Shown: positions 23,613 through 33,188, numbered from the stretch's first letter. The stretch: 64,000 bases of DNA from Methylibium sp965279545 (GCF_965279545.1 NZ_OZ257250.1:1922001-1986000); one strand, 5' to 3'. A program made the numbers and translations. Notes: a model not told the origin generated them from the sequence alone.

Positions 23613-25640
23613 TTAGAACTGATAGCGCGCGGTGAAAAACACCTCGTTCTCCTTCCAAGCTGCGCCGATGGGGCCGGCGCGAAAGCGCCCCAGCGGCTCG
23701 AGGCCACCGAGGCCACGCGAGTAGGCGGTCATCGGGTCGGTGTCGCCGACGGGCGCGGTGAACGGTCCCCACGGGTTGCAGCCGCGGCAGTCGTCGAACT
23801 TCCAGCGCTCGTCGCCGTTGCGCAGCTTGAAGTTGCCGCCGAAGCTGAGCTTGAGCTTGTTCGTCACCAGCCAGTCGATCTGCGGCGACGTGACCAGCGC
23901 GCGCGCCTTCACGTCGTAGGCCGTGATCAGCTGCGGGCTGACGCGGTCGCCGGCCAGGAAGGCCTTGATCAGCAGCGTGCCGATCACGTTGTCCTTCCAG
24001 TCCGGCATGCCCACCGGGCCGAACTGGCCTTGCTGCAGCTCGTGGTCGAAGATGTGCTGGTAGAACAGCTGCGCCGAGAACAGCGTGGTGCGGTTCGGGT
24101 TGATGAAGGGCACGAAGGTCGGCCGGTCGATGCCCACCACCGAGCGGAATACCCGGTTCTTCGAGTACAGCTCGGGGCGCAGTGTGTTGGCGAACTCCTC
24201 GCCGCTGGTGACCGCCGCCTCCACGCGCACCGCCGCCTTGGCCGCCTCCCACTGCAGGTCGACCGAGCCGCCGAGCAGGTTCACGCGAGGGAAGTGCATG
24301 TCGAAGGCGATCAGGTAGGGGCAGTTGCCGTTCGCATCCGCGCAGGGCTGGCCGGTGAAGGCGTTCTGCGCGCCCTTGCCGCCGTGCAGCGAGGGCAGCT
24401 GCGAGCGGTAGGTCAGCGCGTTCAGCGAGAACGACAGCCCGCCTTGCGTGATGCCCTCGTACTTCAGCCCGAGCTGGGTGTTCTTCAGGCTCCAGTTCGG
24501 CAGGTCGACGTTGCGCAGGCCGATCTGGCCCGGGCCGAAGTCGGTGGCGAGCAGCACGCCCGGCTGGACATTGGCGAAGTTCGACACCGTGCCGCCGTTG
24601 TCCCACAGGTTCTTCATGCCGCGGAAGAAGCAGCCGGCGTCGAGGATGACGTTGGCGGTGCCGCACTGGCCGAGGTTGTTGGGGCGGAACTTGTCGAAGT
24701 TCCACACCACCTGCAGGTTGCGGTCCTGCATGGTCTCGCTGGCGCCCATGCGGTACTCGGCCTGGGCGATCCACATCGGGATGCGGATGTCCTGCAGCTC
24801 GTCGTAGATGTTGTTGCGCGAGTAGTCGACCGGGTTGATGACGTCGAGCACGCGGAACAGGTCGGTGCGGCCCCAGACGACCTGCTGCTTGCCCAGCTTG
24901 AGGAAGAGCTGCTTGCCGTCGGCCAGGCCAACGGTGTTGGTGACGAAGGCCTCGCGGATCACGTCCCAGCGTTCGTTGAACTCGGGCATCTCCAGCTCGC
25001 TGCGCTTCTTGTCGCCGTAGCCGCCGAAGTCGGCACAGCCGCGGCGGTCGGTGTCGCAGGGGCGCACCGGCGTGGCGAACTCCACGCCGCCGTTGAGCGA
25101 GTCGTGCCAGCGGTCGCCCAGCAGGCGCAGGCCCTCGTTGGGGTTGTAGTTGGGCGCGCCGGGGTTGGTGGAGTTGAAGCCGAAGGTGTTGTTCACCAAG
25201 CCGAGGCCGTCGACGACCGTCTTGTTGACCGCCCCGCTGCCGTGCGGCAGCGGGGGCGGCCCGCCCTGGGACTCGAGCAGCACGCCGCCGCCGGCCTTGC
25301 GGCCGTACTGGTCGTCGTTCAGGCGGTACACGCCGTCGAAGCTGCCGCGCAGAATGCTGCGGAATTTCCAGCCGCCTTCGAGCTTCTTGTCGGCTTCGAC
25401 CTGCAGGGTGTTGCGGAACTTGGACAGGCCCACCGTCTCGCCAGTGGCGTCCTTGCCCCTGAAGCGGGTGTCGTTCTCGTAGTAGATGTCGACCTTCCAC
25501 GGGTCGACGGGTGCGGTGGCGTCCTGTGCGTGGACCGCGCCGCACACCGTCAGCGCCGATGCCAGTGCGGCGCCGCCGAGGCGGCGCGGGTTGCCCTGCT
25601 TGTGGAGCCGTGCTCCGTGCTTGTCCTGTCTGTTCTTCAT
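23613..25640 (-). CDS. DUF1302 family outer-membrane-type protein
   Basis: A 675-residue protein with a signal peptide ending in AVHAQDA. The sequence is rich in aromatic/polar alternating strands, for example WKVDIYYENDTRFRGKDATG, WGRTDLFRVLDVINPVDYSR and a C-terminal FFTARYQF. Ending in an aromatic residue is typical of outer-membrane beta-barrels. DUF1302 proteins have no established function but cluster with DUF1329 and RND pumps. Internal cysteines (RPCDTDRRGCADFGG) may form disulfides. It probably forms the outer-membrane part of the block. The start at 25640 follows GGAG. Confidence 0.85.
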   Translation of the reverse strand: MKNRQDKHGARLHKQGNPRRLGGAALASALTVCGAVHAQDATAPVDPWKVDIYYENDTRFRGKDATGETVGLSKFRNTLQVEADKKLEGGWKFRSILRGSFDGVYRLNDDQYGRKAGGGVLLESQGGPPPLPHGSGAVNKTVVDGLGLVNNTFGFNSTNPGAPNYNPNEGLRLLGDRWHDSLNGGVEFATPVRPCDTDRRGCADFGGYGDKKRSELEMPEFNERWDVIREAFVTNTVGLADGKQLFLKLGKQQVVWGRTDLFRVLDVINPVDYSRNNIYDELQDIRIPMWIAQAEYRMGASETMQDRNLQVVWNFDKFRPNNLGQCGTANVILDAGCFFRGMKNLWDNGGTVSNFANVQPGVLLATDFGPGQIGLRNVDLPNWSLKNTQLGLKYEGITQGGLSFSLNALTYRSQLPSLHGGKGAQNAFTGQPCADANGNCPYLIAFDMHFPRVNLLGGSVDLQWEAAKAAVRVEAAVTSGEEFANTLRPELYSKNRVFRSVVGIDRPTFVPFINPNRTTLFSAQLFYQHIFDHELQQGQFGPVGMPDWKDNVIGTLLIKAFLAGDRVSPQLITAYDVKARALVTSPQIDWLVTNKLKLSFGGNFKLRNGDERWKFDDCRGCNPWGPFTAPVGDTDPMTAYSRGLGGLEPLGRFRAGPIGAAWKENEVFFTARYQF

Positions 25641-25767
25641 CGTTGTCTCCTCACTCCGTGGGTTCCTTGGATGGAATCGAATGCACACCTGCTCGAAAGG
25701 CGGGCAGTCCCCTGCCCGCGCGTTGCTCCTGGACTCTCGATGGCTCGCGCCGCCCTCACGCCCGCCC

Positions 25768-28173
25768 TCACGCCGGCTGCAAGGCGCCCTCGCCCGCCGC
25801 GTCCGCCTCACCCGTCACGAAGCGCGGCTTGAACACCACGCACCAGGCCGGCACGATCAGCATCGCGGCGACGGCGTTGACGATCAGCATGAAAGACAGC
25901 AGCACCGCGGCGTCCGACTGGAAGCGCAGGTCGGACAGGAAGATCCACATCACGACGCCGGCGATCAGCGTCAGCGCGGTGAAGCTCACCGCATAGCCGG
26001 TGGTGCTGAAGGCGTTGATGGCGGCCTGGCGGATGTCGCGCGTGTGGGCGAACTCCTCGCGGATGCGGTCCATGAAGTACACCGCGTAGTCGATGCCCAC
26101 GCCCACGCCGACGGCGATCACGGGGACGGTGTTGACGCTGATGCCGATGCCCTGGATGCCCATGTAGGCATAGGTCATGACGGTGGAGAACAGCATCGGC
26201 AGCACCATCAGCCAGCCCGCGTGCAGCGACTGGTAGTACAGCATCACCAGCACGAAGGCGACCGCCATGACCAGCGGGATGATGACCATGTGGTCGGCGT
26301 GCAGCGCCTCGTTCGCCGCCGCGGTGACGCCGATCAGGCCGCCGCCGATCTCGATCGTCAGGCCGGGCACTCGGGCCATCACCTGGGCAGCGCCTTCCTG
26401 GGCCAGCGCGATCGCGCGGTTGATGGTCTCGGCCCGGTGGTCCTTGTAGAAGAAGACCATGTTGGCCTCGTCCTCGTCGGCGTTGACGAACTCCTTGAGG
26501 GCCCCGGGGATCGGGCTGGAGGCCATGTAGGCGAACATCAGGCCGCCGACCTCGGCGGCGTTGTCGGGCAGCTGCATCCAGCGCGGGTCGTCGCTGTGGG
26601 TCAGGCGGTTGACCACGCGCACCACCGCGGGAAGCGCCTTCACGCCGCCGAGCGCGGGGTCGTACTGCATGTGCGCCTGGAAGGCCTCCATCGCCTGCAG
26701 CACCTCGGGGCGCTTGATGCCGCCCTTCTCGGCGGTGCGCGCGACGATGTGCAGCTCCTCGGAGCCGGGGAAGCGCTCGTTGATGGCCTTGGTGGAAAGG
26801 TTGAAGTCGTGGTCGCGCTTCAAGATGGGCGAGCCGGGCTCGGACTCGCCGATCTGCACGCGCGACGCGAACACCGCGCCACCGGCCATCAGCACGCCGG
26901 CGATGACGAGGATCGCCGTGGCCCCGGCCTGCGTGCCACCGGTGCGGGCCATCAGCGCGGCCAGGAAGCTGCGCATGCCCTGGTTCTTGTTCTCGGTCTT
27001 CTTCGGCTGCGGCAGCACGGTGAGCGCCAGCGGCACCATGAAGTGCACCGTGAAGATCACCGCCAGGCCCCAGAAGCCGGCCGAGATGCCGAGCTTCCAG
27101 TTGAAGGGCGCCGCCCCGAGCATGAGCACCGCGAGGCCGAGCGCGTCCACCACGATGGCCAGCGAGCCGGGCCGGAACAGCGCGTCGAGCGCGTTGCGCG
27201 CGGCCTGTTTGCCGCTTTTCGTGATCGCCAGTTCTTCGTAGTAGCGCGCCACCAGCTGCACGCCGTGCGAGGTGGCCCGTGCCGCGATCAGGAAGGGGAT
27301 GGGCATCGACAGCGGCTCGAGGTTGTAGCCGAGCAGCGCCATGAAGCCCAGGCCCCAGATCGAGGACAGCGCGATGCCCAGCAGCGGCAGCGCGACGCCG
27401 TAGAAGCGGCGGAAGTAGACGATCAGCAGCAGCGCCAGCAGGGCCAGCGTGGAGAACATGATCGCGATGATCTGCTCGAGGTAGGTGTAGACGTAGCCGG
27501 TGAGCACCGGGTTGCCGGTGATGTAGACGTGGTGGCCCGGCGTGGAGACCTGCTCGCGCACCTGCTGCAGCGCGGCGAAGGTCTTGGCGTAGTCGAGCTC
27601 GCTCTCGTTGAGCTGGGCCTTGATGAGCGCGGCCTTCAGGTCGGGCGAGACCAGCAGGCCGTAGATGCGCGGGTTCGCGATCACGTCCTTGCGCAGCTGC
27701 TCGAGCTCTTCGGCGCTGCGTGCGGTCTTGGCCGGGTCGTAGTAGGACTCGGAGGCGAAGTTGCCGTCCGAGGTGAGGTAGACCTTGCGCGAGGTGCGGT
27801 GGGTCAGGCTCGACACCAGGTTGTGGTTCACGCTGGGCAGGTTGTCGATGCCCTGCGTGGCCTCGAAGATCAGGGCCAGGGTCTCGTCGTTGAAGATCGT
27901 GCCGTCGTCGACCTCGATCGCCATCACGATCATGTTGGCGCCGCCGAAGTTCTCCTTGATGCGGTTGTAGGTCTGGATGTAGCGGTGCTTCTGCGGCAGC
28001 AGGTCGCTGAAGTCGGTGTAGACCTTCAGCGACGGCAGCTGGGTGGCGAAGCCCAGCGTCACCGCCAGGATCATGCCCAGCACGTACTTCGGGTTGGCGA
28101 ACAGCCACTCTTCGCCGCGCATCAGCACGGCCACGATTCTTTGGCGCAGTTTCATCTCGGCCATCCCGTTCAT
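25768..28173 (-). CDS. RND/MMPL-type inner-membrane transporter
   Basis: An 801-residue transporter. The first membrane helix is YVLGMILAVTLGFATQLPSL. A large periplasmic loop with VYTDFSDLLPQKHRYIQTYN follows, then six-helix bundles at about residues 225-400 and 600-790. The second bundle carries VIAVGVGVGIDYAVYFMDRI, the polar signature of sterol-sensing/MMPL proteins. The two-fold repeat is clear. The size fits HpnN/MMPL-type lipid or hydrophobic-compound transporters rather than drug RND pumps, and no adaptor gene is seen. Start and upstream stop overlap as ATGA. Substrate is unknown; context suggests phenolics or derived lipids. Confidence 0.88.
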   Translation of the reverse strand: MNGMAEMKLRQRIVAVLMRGEEWLFANPKYVLGMILAVTLGFATQLPSLKVYTDFSDLLPQKHRYIQTYNRIKENFGGANMIVMAIEVDDGTIFNDETLALIFEATQGIDNLPSVNHNLVSSLTHRTSRKVYLTSDGNFASESYYDPAKTARSAEELEQLRKDVIANPRIYGLLVSPDLKAALIKAQLNESELDYAKTFAALQQVREQVSTPGHHVYITGNPVLTGYVYTYLEQIIAIMFSTLALLALLLIVYFRRFYGVALPLLGIALSSIWGLGFMALLGYNLEPLSMPIPFLIAARATSHGVQLVARYYEELAITKSGKQAARNALDALFRPGSLAIVVDALGLAVLMLGAAPFNWKLGISAGFWGLAVIFTVHFMVPLALTVLPQPKKTENKNQGMRSFLAALMARTGGTQAGATAILVIAGVLMAGGAVFASRVQIGESEPGSPILKRDHDFNLSTKAINERFPGSEELHIVARTAEKGGIKRPEVLQAMEAFQAHMQYDPALGGVKALPAVVRVVNRLTHSDDPRWMQLPDNAAEVGGLMFAYMASSPIPGALKEFVNADEDEANMVFFYKDHRAETINRAIALAQEGAAQVMARVPGLTIEIGGGLIGVTAAANEALHADHMVIIPLVMAVAFVLVMLYYQSLHAGWLMVLPMLFSTVMTYAYMGIQGIGISVNTVPVIAVGVGVGIDYAVYFMDRIREEFAHTRDIRQAAINAFSTTGYAVSFTALTLIAGVVMWIFLSDLRFQSDAAVLLSFMLIVNAVAAMLIVPAWCVVFKPRFVTGEADAAGEGALQPA

Positions 28174-29216
28174 TGATGCGCCGCGACGGACAGCCGACCC
28201 GGCGCCGCCACGACGTGCAGTGCGCCCGCCGCACCGGCGACGAGCAGCGACTGCGGGTTGAGCACGGCACCGGCGGCCAGGTAGGCCGGCAACTGCAGCC
28301 CGTGGTCGAAGCGCACCCATTCGTCGCCGCGCAGCACCACCATCGCGCCGCCGCCGCCCAGGCCGTAGACCTCGCCGCCCTGGTGGAGCAGCGTGTACAT
28401 CGGTGCGCCCGAGTGGTTCTCCTGCGGCGTCCAGCTCTTGCCGCCGTCGGTGGTGTGCTGGATCACGCCGCCCAGGCCGCTGGTCCAGCCGTGCCGTGCG
28501 TCGGTGAAGACGGTCGAGTAGGGGTAGAAGTCTTCGGGGATGGGCGTCTGCCTGGTCCAGGTCGCGCCGCCGTCATCGGTCGTCATCACGATGCCGAACT
28601 CGCCGGTGCTCACGCCGTGGCGCTCGTCGATGAACTGGATCGTCGTGAGCATCGCGTCGCCGCCGAGCTTGGTCGTCTTCCATGTCTTGCCGTGGTCGGC
28701 GCTCGACAGCAGCGTGGTGTTGCTGCCCGCGACCCAGATCCGCTGGGCGGCGTCGCAGGTCACCGCGAGCGGGTTGACGGCAGGGTCGGTCGGGTGCGCC
28801 ACCCAGTTCTTGGCGGCGCTGTCGCCGATCCACACCTTGCGGTAGAAGTCGATGCCGACGAAGCTGCCGTCGGGGCAGGTGCTCAGCGCGATCACGGATG
28901 CGGGCGATGCGAACAGGCGGCGCGCCCAGGTCTTGCCGCCGTCCGACGAGGTGACGAGCGCGCCGCCGGCCGTGCCGGCGGCCAGCACCGCGCCGTTGCT
29001 CGCGGCCGACTGGAAGCTGTCGGTGTGCAGCACCGCCTTCTGGCGTTCGGCCTGCACCGCACCGAGGTCGGGCGCCTGCATGCAGCCCAGCAGCGTGACG
29101 CCGGCACTGAGCAGCGCCGTGCGGAGCAGCCGCCGCGCTTGACGCTCGAGCCCGACGCCAGCGCATGCAGCGGCTCGACCGGGGGGCGTTGGGCTCGCCC
29201 GGTGGGAAATGTTCAT
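28170..29216 (-). CDS. YCF48/BNR-repeat beta-propeller lipoprotein
   Basis: A 348-residue predicted lipoprotein with lipobox TLLGC near residue 45. It is followed by repeated beta-propeller blades with Asp-box-like motifs: SSDGGKTWARRL, SADHGKTWKTTKLG, TTDDGGATWTRQ, TTDGGKSWTPQ. This is the YCF48/photosystem II stability factor-like family. In non-photosynthetic bacteria such genes accompany RND transporters and DUF1302/1329 genes. A periplasmic accessory role is inferred. It overlaps the RND gene by four bases (ATGA), so the two are translationally coupled. It starts 27 bases after dmpH. Confidence 0.85.
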   Translation of the reverse strand: MNISHRASPTPPGRAAACAGVGLERQARRLLRTALLSAGVTLLGCMQAPDLGAVQAERQKAVLHTDSFQSAASNGAVLAAGTAGGALVTSSDGGKTWARRLFASPASVIALSTCPDGSFVGIDFYRKVWIGDSAAKNWVAHPTDPAVNPLAVTCDAAQRIWVAGSNTTLLSSADHGKTWKTTKLGGDAMLTTIQFIDERHGVSTGEFGIVMTTDDGGATWTRQTPIPEDFYPYSTVFTDARHGWTSGLGGVIQHTTDGGKSWTPQENHSGAPMYTLLHQGGEVYGLGGGGAMVVLRGDEWVRFDHGLQLPAYLAAGAVLNPQSLLVAGAAGALHVVAAPGRLSVAAHQ

Positions 29217-29243
29217 GGGGTGTCTCTCTCTGGTTTTCGGTTC

Positions 29244-30032
29244 TCAGACGAAGCGCATCGAGACGCTGCCGAGATCCTGGAAGCGCACGTTGATCGCATC
29301 GCCGGCCTCGACCGCGATCGCCTCGGTGACGCCGCCGGTCATGATGAAAGTGCCGGCCGGGATCTCCTGGCCGCGTGCGCCGAGGTGGTTGGCCAGCATC
29401 GCCACGGCCGCCGCCGGATTGCCGAGCACGGCCGCGCCGGCCGCCATCGCGACGATCTGGCCGTTCTTCTCGAGCACCACGCCGAGCGTGCGCAGGTCGA
29501 GCTCGGCCAGGTCGCGCATGCGCCCGCCGACGACGAAGCGCGACGCCGAGGTGTTGTCGGCGACCACGCTCTTGAGGTCGAACTTGAAGTCGCGAAAGCG
29601 TGAGTCGATCACCTCGACCGCGGGCACCACGAAGTCCACCGCCGCGAGCACGGCGCCGACGTGGCAGCCCGGGCCTTTGAGCGGCGCCTTGGTGACGATG
29701 CAGATCTCGGCCTCCACCTTCGGGTGGATCAGCTCGGAGGTCTGGATCTCGCCGCCGTCGGGCCGGCTCATGTAGTCGCTGACGAAGCCGAACACCGGGC
29801 TGGTCACGCCCATCTGCTTCATCTTCGCGAACGAGGTCAGGCCGGCCTTGAGGCCGACGGTCTTGTGGCCGCGCGACTCCTTGCGGCGGCGGATCTCGTC
29901 CTGGATCGCGTAGGCGTCGTCCCAGTCCATGCCGGGGAAGTCGTCGGTGATCTTGGTGACGTCGCGCGCCTGCAGTTCGGCCGTTTCCAGGTGCTCGGCG
30001 AGCTGGGCGATGGTCTTGGCATCGAGGTTCAT
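29244..30032 (-). CDS. dmpH: 2-oxo-3-hexenedioate (4-oxalocrotonate) decarboxylase
   Basis: A 262-residue metal-dependent enzyme that converts 2-oxo-3-hexenedioate to 2-hydroxypenta-2,4-dienoate plus CO2. Family signatures: TVGLKAGLTSFAKMKQMGVT, the metal-ligand segment HPKVEAEICIVTKAPL and VEVIDSRFRDFKFDLKSVVA. It is homologous to DmpE, which follows upstream. DmpH is preferred here because of the SRPDGGEIQTSELIHPKVEA stretch and order E-H. The start MNLDAKTIAQLAEHLE at 30032 fits the family length. The two paralogues could conceivably be swapped. Confidence 0.88.
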   Translation of the reverse strand: MNLDAKTIAQLAEHLETAELQARDVTKITDDFPGMDWDDAYAIQDEIRRRKESRGHKTVGLKAGLTSFAKMKQMGVTSPVFGFVSDYMSRPDGGEIQTSELIHPKVEAEICIVTKAPLKGPGCHVGAVLAAVDFVVPAVEVIDSRFRDFKFDLKSVVADNTSASRFVVGGRMRDLAELDLRTLGVVLEKNGQIVAMAAGAAVLGNPAAAVAMLANHLGARGQEIPAGTFIMTGGVTEAIAVEAGDAINVRFQDLGSVSMRFV

Positions 30033-30046
30033 GGGTCTCTTTCCGC

Positions 30047-30832
30047 TCATTCGACGAAGCGCACCGAGGTGCCGCCGAGGCCCCCGACGCTGCAGTACAG
30101 GCTGTCGCCGGCCACCACCGGCACGAGCGGCGATTGCGAGCCCGACAGGATCACGTCGCCGGCCGAAAGCGTGATGCCGAGGCGGCCCAGCGTGTTGGCG
30201 AGCCAGGCAACGGCATTGACCGGCGAGCCCTGCACCGAGGCGCCGGTGGAGGTGCTGACGATCTCGCCGTTCTTCTCGAGCACCATGCCGGCCAGTGCCA
30301 GGTCGAGGCGGCGCGGGTCCTTGCGCACGCCGCCGAGCACCAGCACGCCGCAGGAGGCGTTGTCGGCCACGGTGTCCTGGATCTTGATCTTCCAGTCCTT
30401 GATGCGCGAGTCGACGATCTCGAAGCACGGCATCACGCAGTCGGTGGCGCGCAGCACGTCGGCCGCGGTGACGCCGGGGCCGATCAGGTCGCGCTTGAGC
30501 ACGAAGGCCACCTCGGCCTCGGCTTTCGGTGCGATCAGCGTGCCCATACGGATCGGCTCGCCCTCGTTGAAGGCCATGCCCGAGAGCAGGTGGCCGAAGT
30601 CGGGCTGGTTGACCTTGAGCATGTCCATCACGACCTTGCTCGTCACGCCGATCTTCTTGCCGATCACGGTCTCGCCGGCGTCCAGCCGGCGCTGGATCAT
30701 GCGCAGCTGGATCTGGTAGGCGTCGGCTATCGTGATCTCGGGTTCGCGCTCGGTCAGCGGCGCCACCGGCGTGCGGTTCAGCAGCGCCTGGTAGAGCTCG
30801 TCGCCGTAGCCTTGTATGCGTTGGGGGTCCAT
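30047..30832 (-). CDS. dmpE: 2-hydroxypenta-2,4-dienoate hydratase
   Basis: A 261-residue enzyme that hydrates 2-hydroxypentadienoate to 4-hydroxy-2-oxovalerate. Family signatures: VIGKKIGVTSKVVMDMLKVN, QPDFGHLLSGMAF, APKAEAEVAFVLKRDL with the metal-binding acidic residues, and FEIVDSRIKDWKIKIQDTVA. It sits 14 bases upstream of dmpH, with which it forms a complex in known pathways. Start ATG at 30832. Confidence 0.92.
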   Translation of the reverse strand: MDPQRIQGYGDELYQALLNRTPVAPLTEREPEITIADAYQIQLRMIQRRLDAGETVIGKKIGVTSKVVMDMLKVNQPDFGHLLSGMAFNEGEPIRMGTLIAPKAEAEVAFVLKRDLIGPGVTAADVLRATDCVMPCFEIVDSRIKDWKIKIQDTVADNASCGVLVLGGVRKDPRRLDLALAGMVLEKNGEIVSTSTGASVQGSPVNAVAWLANTLGRLGITLSAGDVILSGSQSPLVPVVAGDSLYCSVGGLGGTSVRFVE

Positions 30833-30856
30833 GGTCTCGGGTCGGGGAGTGGCAAT

Positions 30857-31723
30857 TCAGGCGGCGGCAGCGTCGGCTTCCGCGAGGAAGTCGCTGACCT
30901 GCCGGACAAAACGGTCGGTGTGCTCGATCTGTGTCCAGTGGCCACACTGACCGAACAGGTGAAGCTGGGCATTCGGGATCCACTGCGCCAGCGTCAGCGA
31001 GGTGCTCATTGGGATCACTTGGTCCTCGCGGCCGTGGACCACCAGCGTGGGATGCGGCAGCGCGCGGATCGCAGCCTCGGGGCTGGCGAGTGCGTCGACC
31101 CAGCGCTGGCGCGGCGCCGGGAACATGGCCCCGAACGACTCCTGGAAGCCGGGGCGGATGCTGGCCTCGTAGCGCAGCTTCGCGAGCTCGTCGTTGACGA
31201 GCCGGCGGTCGTGCGCGAACACGTCCATGATTCGGCGCATGTTCTCGAACGACGGGGTGTAGCCCCACACCGCGTCGAGCCCCGGCGTGATCGGGAAGCG
31301 CACGCCGACGCTGCCCATCAGCACCAGGCGGCGCACGCGCTGCGGATGGCGGATCGCCAGCGCGAGCGCCAGCGCCCCGCCGAAGGAGTTGCCCACCAGG
31401 TCGGCCTGCGCGATGTCGAGCGTGTCGAGCAGGTCGACCGCCTGCTGCACCCAGGCGTCCATCGTGTAGACGCCCGCCTGGTCGGGCGGCTGCGGCCGGT
31501 CGGTGTAGCCGAAGCCCAGCATGTCGGGCGCGACCACGCGGCGCTGCGTCGCCAGCCGCGGCAGCACGAGCCGCCAGTTGGCCCAGGCGCTGACACCGGG
31601 GCCGGAGCCGTGGACGAACAGCACCGGCGGCTGCCCGGGCGCCGACGTGCCTTGGTCGTGCACGTTGCTGTCGAAGGCGCCGGTGCGGACCTTCTTGCCG
31701 ATCTCGGGATTCGCGGTGCTCAT
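30857..31723 (-). CDS. dmpD: 2-hydroxymuconic semialdehyde hydrolase
   Basis: A 288-residue alpha/beta hydrolase for the hydrolytic branch of meta-cleavage, splitting the ring-fission product to 2-hydroxypentadienoate and formate or acetate. The oxyanion region is VLFVHGSGPGVSAWANW. The nucleophile Ser is in LVGNSFGGALALALAIRHP near residue 111. The Asp is in VHGREDQVIPMS and the catalytic His in FGQCGHWTQIEHTDRF. Presence of this gene indicates the cluster can also process ketone-type products from methylated phenols. It lies 10 bases after dmpC. Confidence 0.92.
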   Translation of the reverse strand: MSTANPEIGKKVRTGAFDSNVHDQGTSAPGQPPVLFVHGSGPGVSAWANWRLVLPRLATQRRVVAPDMLGFGYTDRPQPPDQAGVYTMDAWVQQAVDLLDTLDIAQADLVGNSFGGALALALAIRHPQRVRRLVLMGSVGVRFPITPGLDAVWGYTPSFENMRRIMDVFAHDRRLVNDELAKLRYEASIRPGFQESFGAMFPAPRQRWVDALASPEAAIRALPHPTLVVHGREDQVIPMSTSLTLAQWIPNAQLHLFGQCGHWTQIEHTDRFVRQVSDFLAEADAAAA

Positions 31724-31733
31724 CGTCCGGCCC

Positions 31734-33188
31734 TCACAGCTTCACGCACACGTTGCGCAGCTCGGTGTAGAACTCGAGCGAATGCACGCCGCCTTCGCGG
31801 CCGATGCCCGAGGCCTTGGCGCCGCCGAAGGCGGTGCGCAGGTCGCGCAGGAACCAGCTGTTGATCCAGCAGATGCCGACCTCGACCTGCCGGGCCACGC
31901 GGTGCGCGGTGCCGAGGTTCTGGGTCCACACCGTGGTGGCGAGTCCGTAGTCGGTGGCATTGGCCAGCGCGATCGCCTCCTCCTCGGTGTCGAACGGCGC
32001 GATGTGGCAGCACGGGCCGAAGATCTCCTCACGGATCACCGCGGCCGACTCCGGCAGGCCGGTCCAGATCGTCGGCTGCACCCAATGGCCTTCGGCCAGC
32101 ACGCCGCTCATCTTCGGCACGCCGCCGCCGGTGACGACGGTGGCGCCCTCCTCCACCGCCTTGCGGTAGTAGCCCAGCACCTTGTCGCGGTGCTCGGCCG
32201 AGATCAGCGGGCCCAGGCCGACGCCGGGTTCTTCCGAGGGGCCGATCGTCAGCGCCTCGGCCTTGACTTTGAGCGCCTGCACGAACTTGTCGAAGATCGG
32301 TCGCTGCACGTAGACGCGCTCGGTGCCCAGGCAGACCTGGCCGCAGTTCTCGAACGCGCTGCGGGTGATGCCGGCCAGGGCCTTGTCGAAGTCGGCATCG
32401 GCGAACACGATGCCGGCGTTCTTGCCGCCGAGCTCGAAGCTCACCGGCCGCACGCCCTTCGCGGCCGCGGCCATGATGGCCTCGCCGGTGCGCGTCTCGC
32501 CGGTGAAGGTGATCGCGTCGACGTCCGGGTGCTGCGTCAGGAAGGCGCCGGCCGAGTCCGGCCCGAAGCCGTGCACGACGTTGTAGACGCCTTTGGGCAT
32601 GCCGACCTTCTGCATCACCTCGCCGAGCAAGGTGGCGGTGGCCGGCGTTTCCTCGGAGGGCTTGACGACCACGGTGTTGCCGCAGGCCAGCGCCGGGCCG
32701 ACCTTCCAGGTCATCAGCAGCAGCGGCAAATTCCACGGGCACACCACGCCGACCACGCCGACCGGCGTGCGCAGCGCGTAGTTCAGCGCCTGGCCGCCAT
32801 CGGGCGTGGCCATCTCGAAGGTCTCGGCCGGCACGTTCTTGACGATGTCGGCGAACACCTTGAAGTTGGCCGCGCCGCGCGGGATGTCGATGTGCGAGGC
32901 CAGCGACAGCGGCTTGCCGGTGTCGGCGATCTCGGCGGCCAGGAAGTCGTCGAAGCGGCGGTTGATCTCGTCGGCCACCGCGTAGAGCAGCTCGACGCGC
33001 TTGACCACCGGCATGCGGCCCCATTCGCCCTTCAGCGCCGCACGCGCCGCGGCCACCGCGGCATCGACCTCCGTGCGGCCGGCCTCGTGCACCAGGCCCA
33101 GCACGCGGTTGTCGACCGGCGCGCGGTTCTCGAAGGTCTTGCCGGTGGCGACGAACTCGCCGTCGATGAAGTTCAGGAACTGTTTCAT
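31734..33188 (-). CDS. dmpC: 2-hydroxymuconic semialdehyde dehydrogenase
   Basis: A 484-residue NAD-dependent aldehyde dehydrogenase that oxidises 2-hydroxymuconate semialdehyde to 2-hydroxymuconate (4-oxalocrotonate). It shows NAD-binding ITFTGETRTGEAIMAAAAKG, the general base Glu in SFELGGKNAGIVFADADF near residue 255, and the catalytic Cys in AFENCGQVCLGTERVYVQRP near residue 289. The start MKQFLNFIDGEFVATGKTFE is canonical for this family. It defines the dehydrogenase branch that ends in dmpI and dmpH. Confidence 0.94.
   Translation of the reverse strand: MKQFLNFIDGEFVATGKTFENRAPVDNRVLGLVHEAGRTEVDAAVAAARAALKGEWGRMPVVKRVELLYAVADEINRRFDDFLAAEIADTGKPLSLASHIDIPRGAANFKVFADIVKNVPAETFEMATPDGGQALNYALRTPVGVVGVVCPWNLPLLLMTWKVGPALACGNTVVVKPSEETPATATLLGEVMQKVGMPKGVYNVVHGFGPDSAGAFLTQHPDVDAITFTGETRTGEAIMAAAAKGVRPVSFELGGKNAGIVFADADFDKALAGITRSAFENCGQVCLGTERVYVQRPIFDKFVQALKVKAEALTIGPSEEPGVGLGPLISAEHRDKVLGYYRKAVEEGATVVTGGGVPKMSGVLAEGHWVQPTIWTGLPESAAVIREEIFGPCCHIAPFDTEEEAIALANATDYGLATTVWTQNLGTAHRVARQVEVGICWINSWFLRDLRTAFGGAKASGIGREGGVHSLEFYTELRNVCVKL

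Noticed and set aside
25486..28176. An 896-codon plus-strand open frame opposite the RND gene
   Set aside because: Antisense shadow of the transporter. Its composition (repeated HQ, DHQ, RHH) mirrors the codons of the real gene.
29244..31268. One 674-residue fusion protein covering dmpH and part of dmpE/dmpD
   Set aside because: Only the last 262 residues match a family. The upstream part is an out-of-frame reading of dmpE and dmpD, each of which has its own good start.
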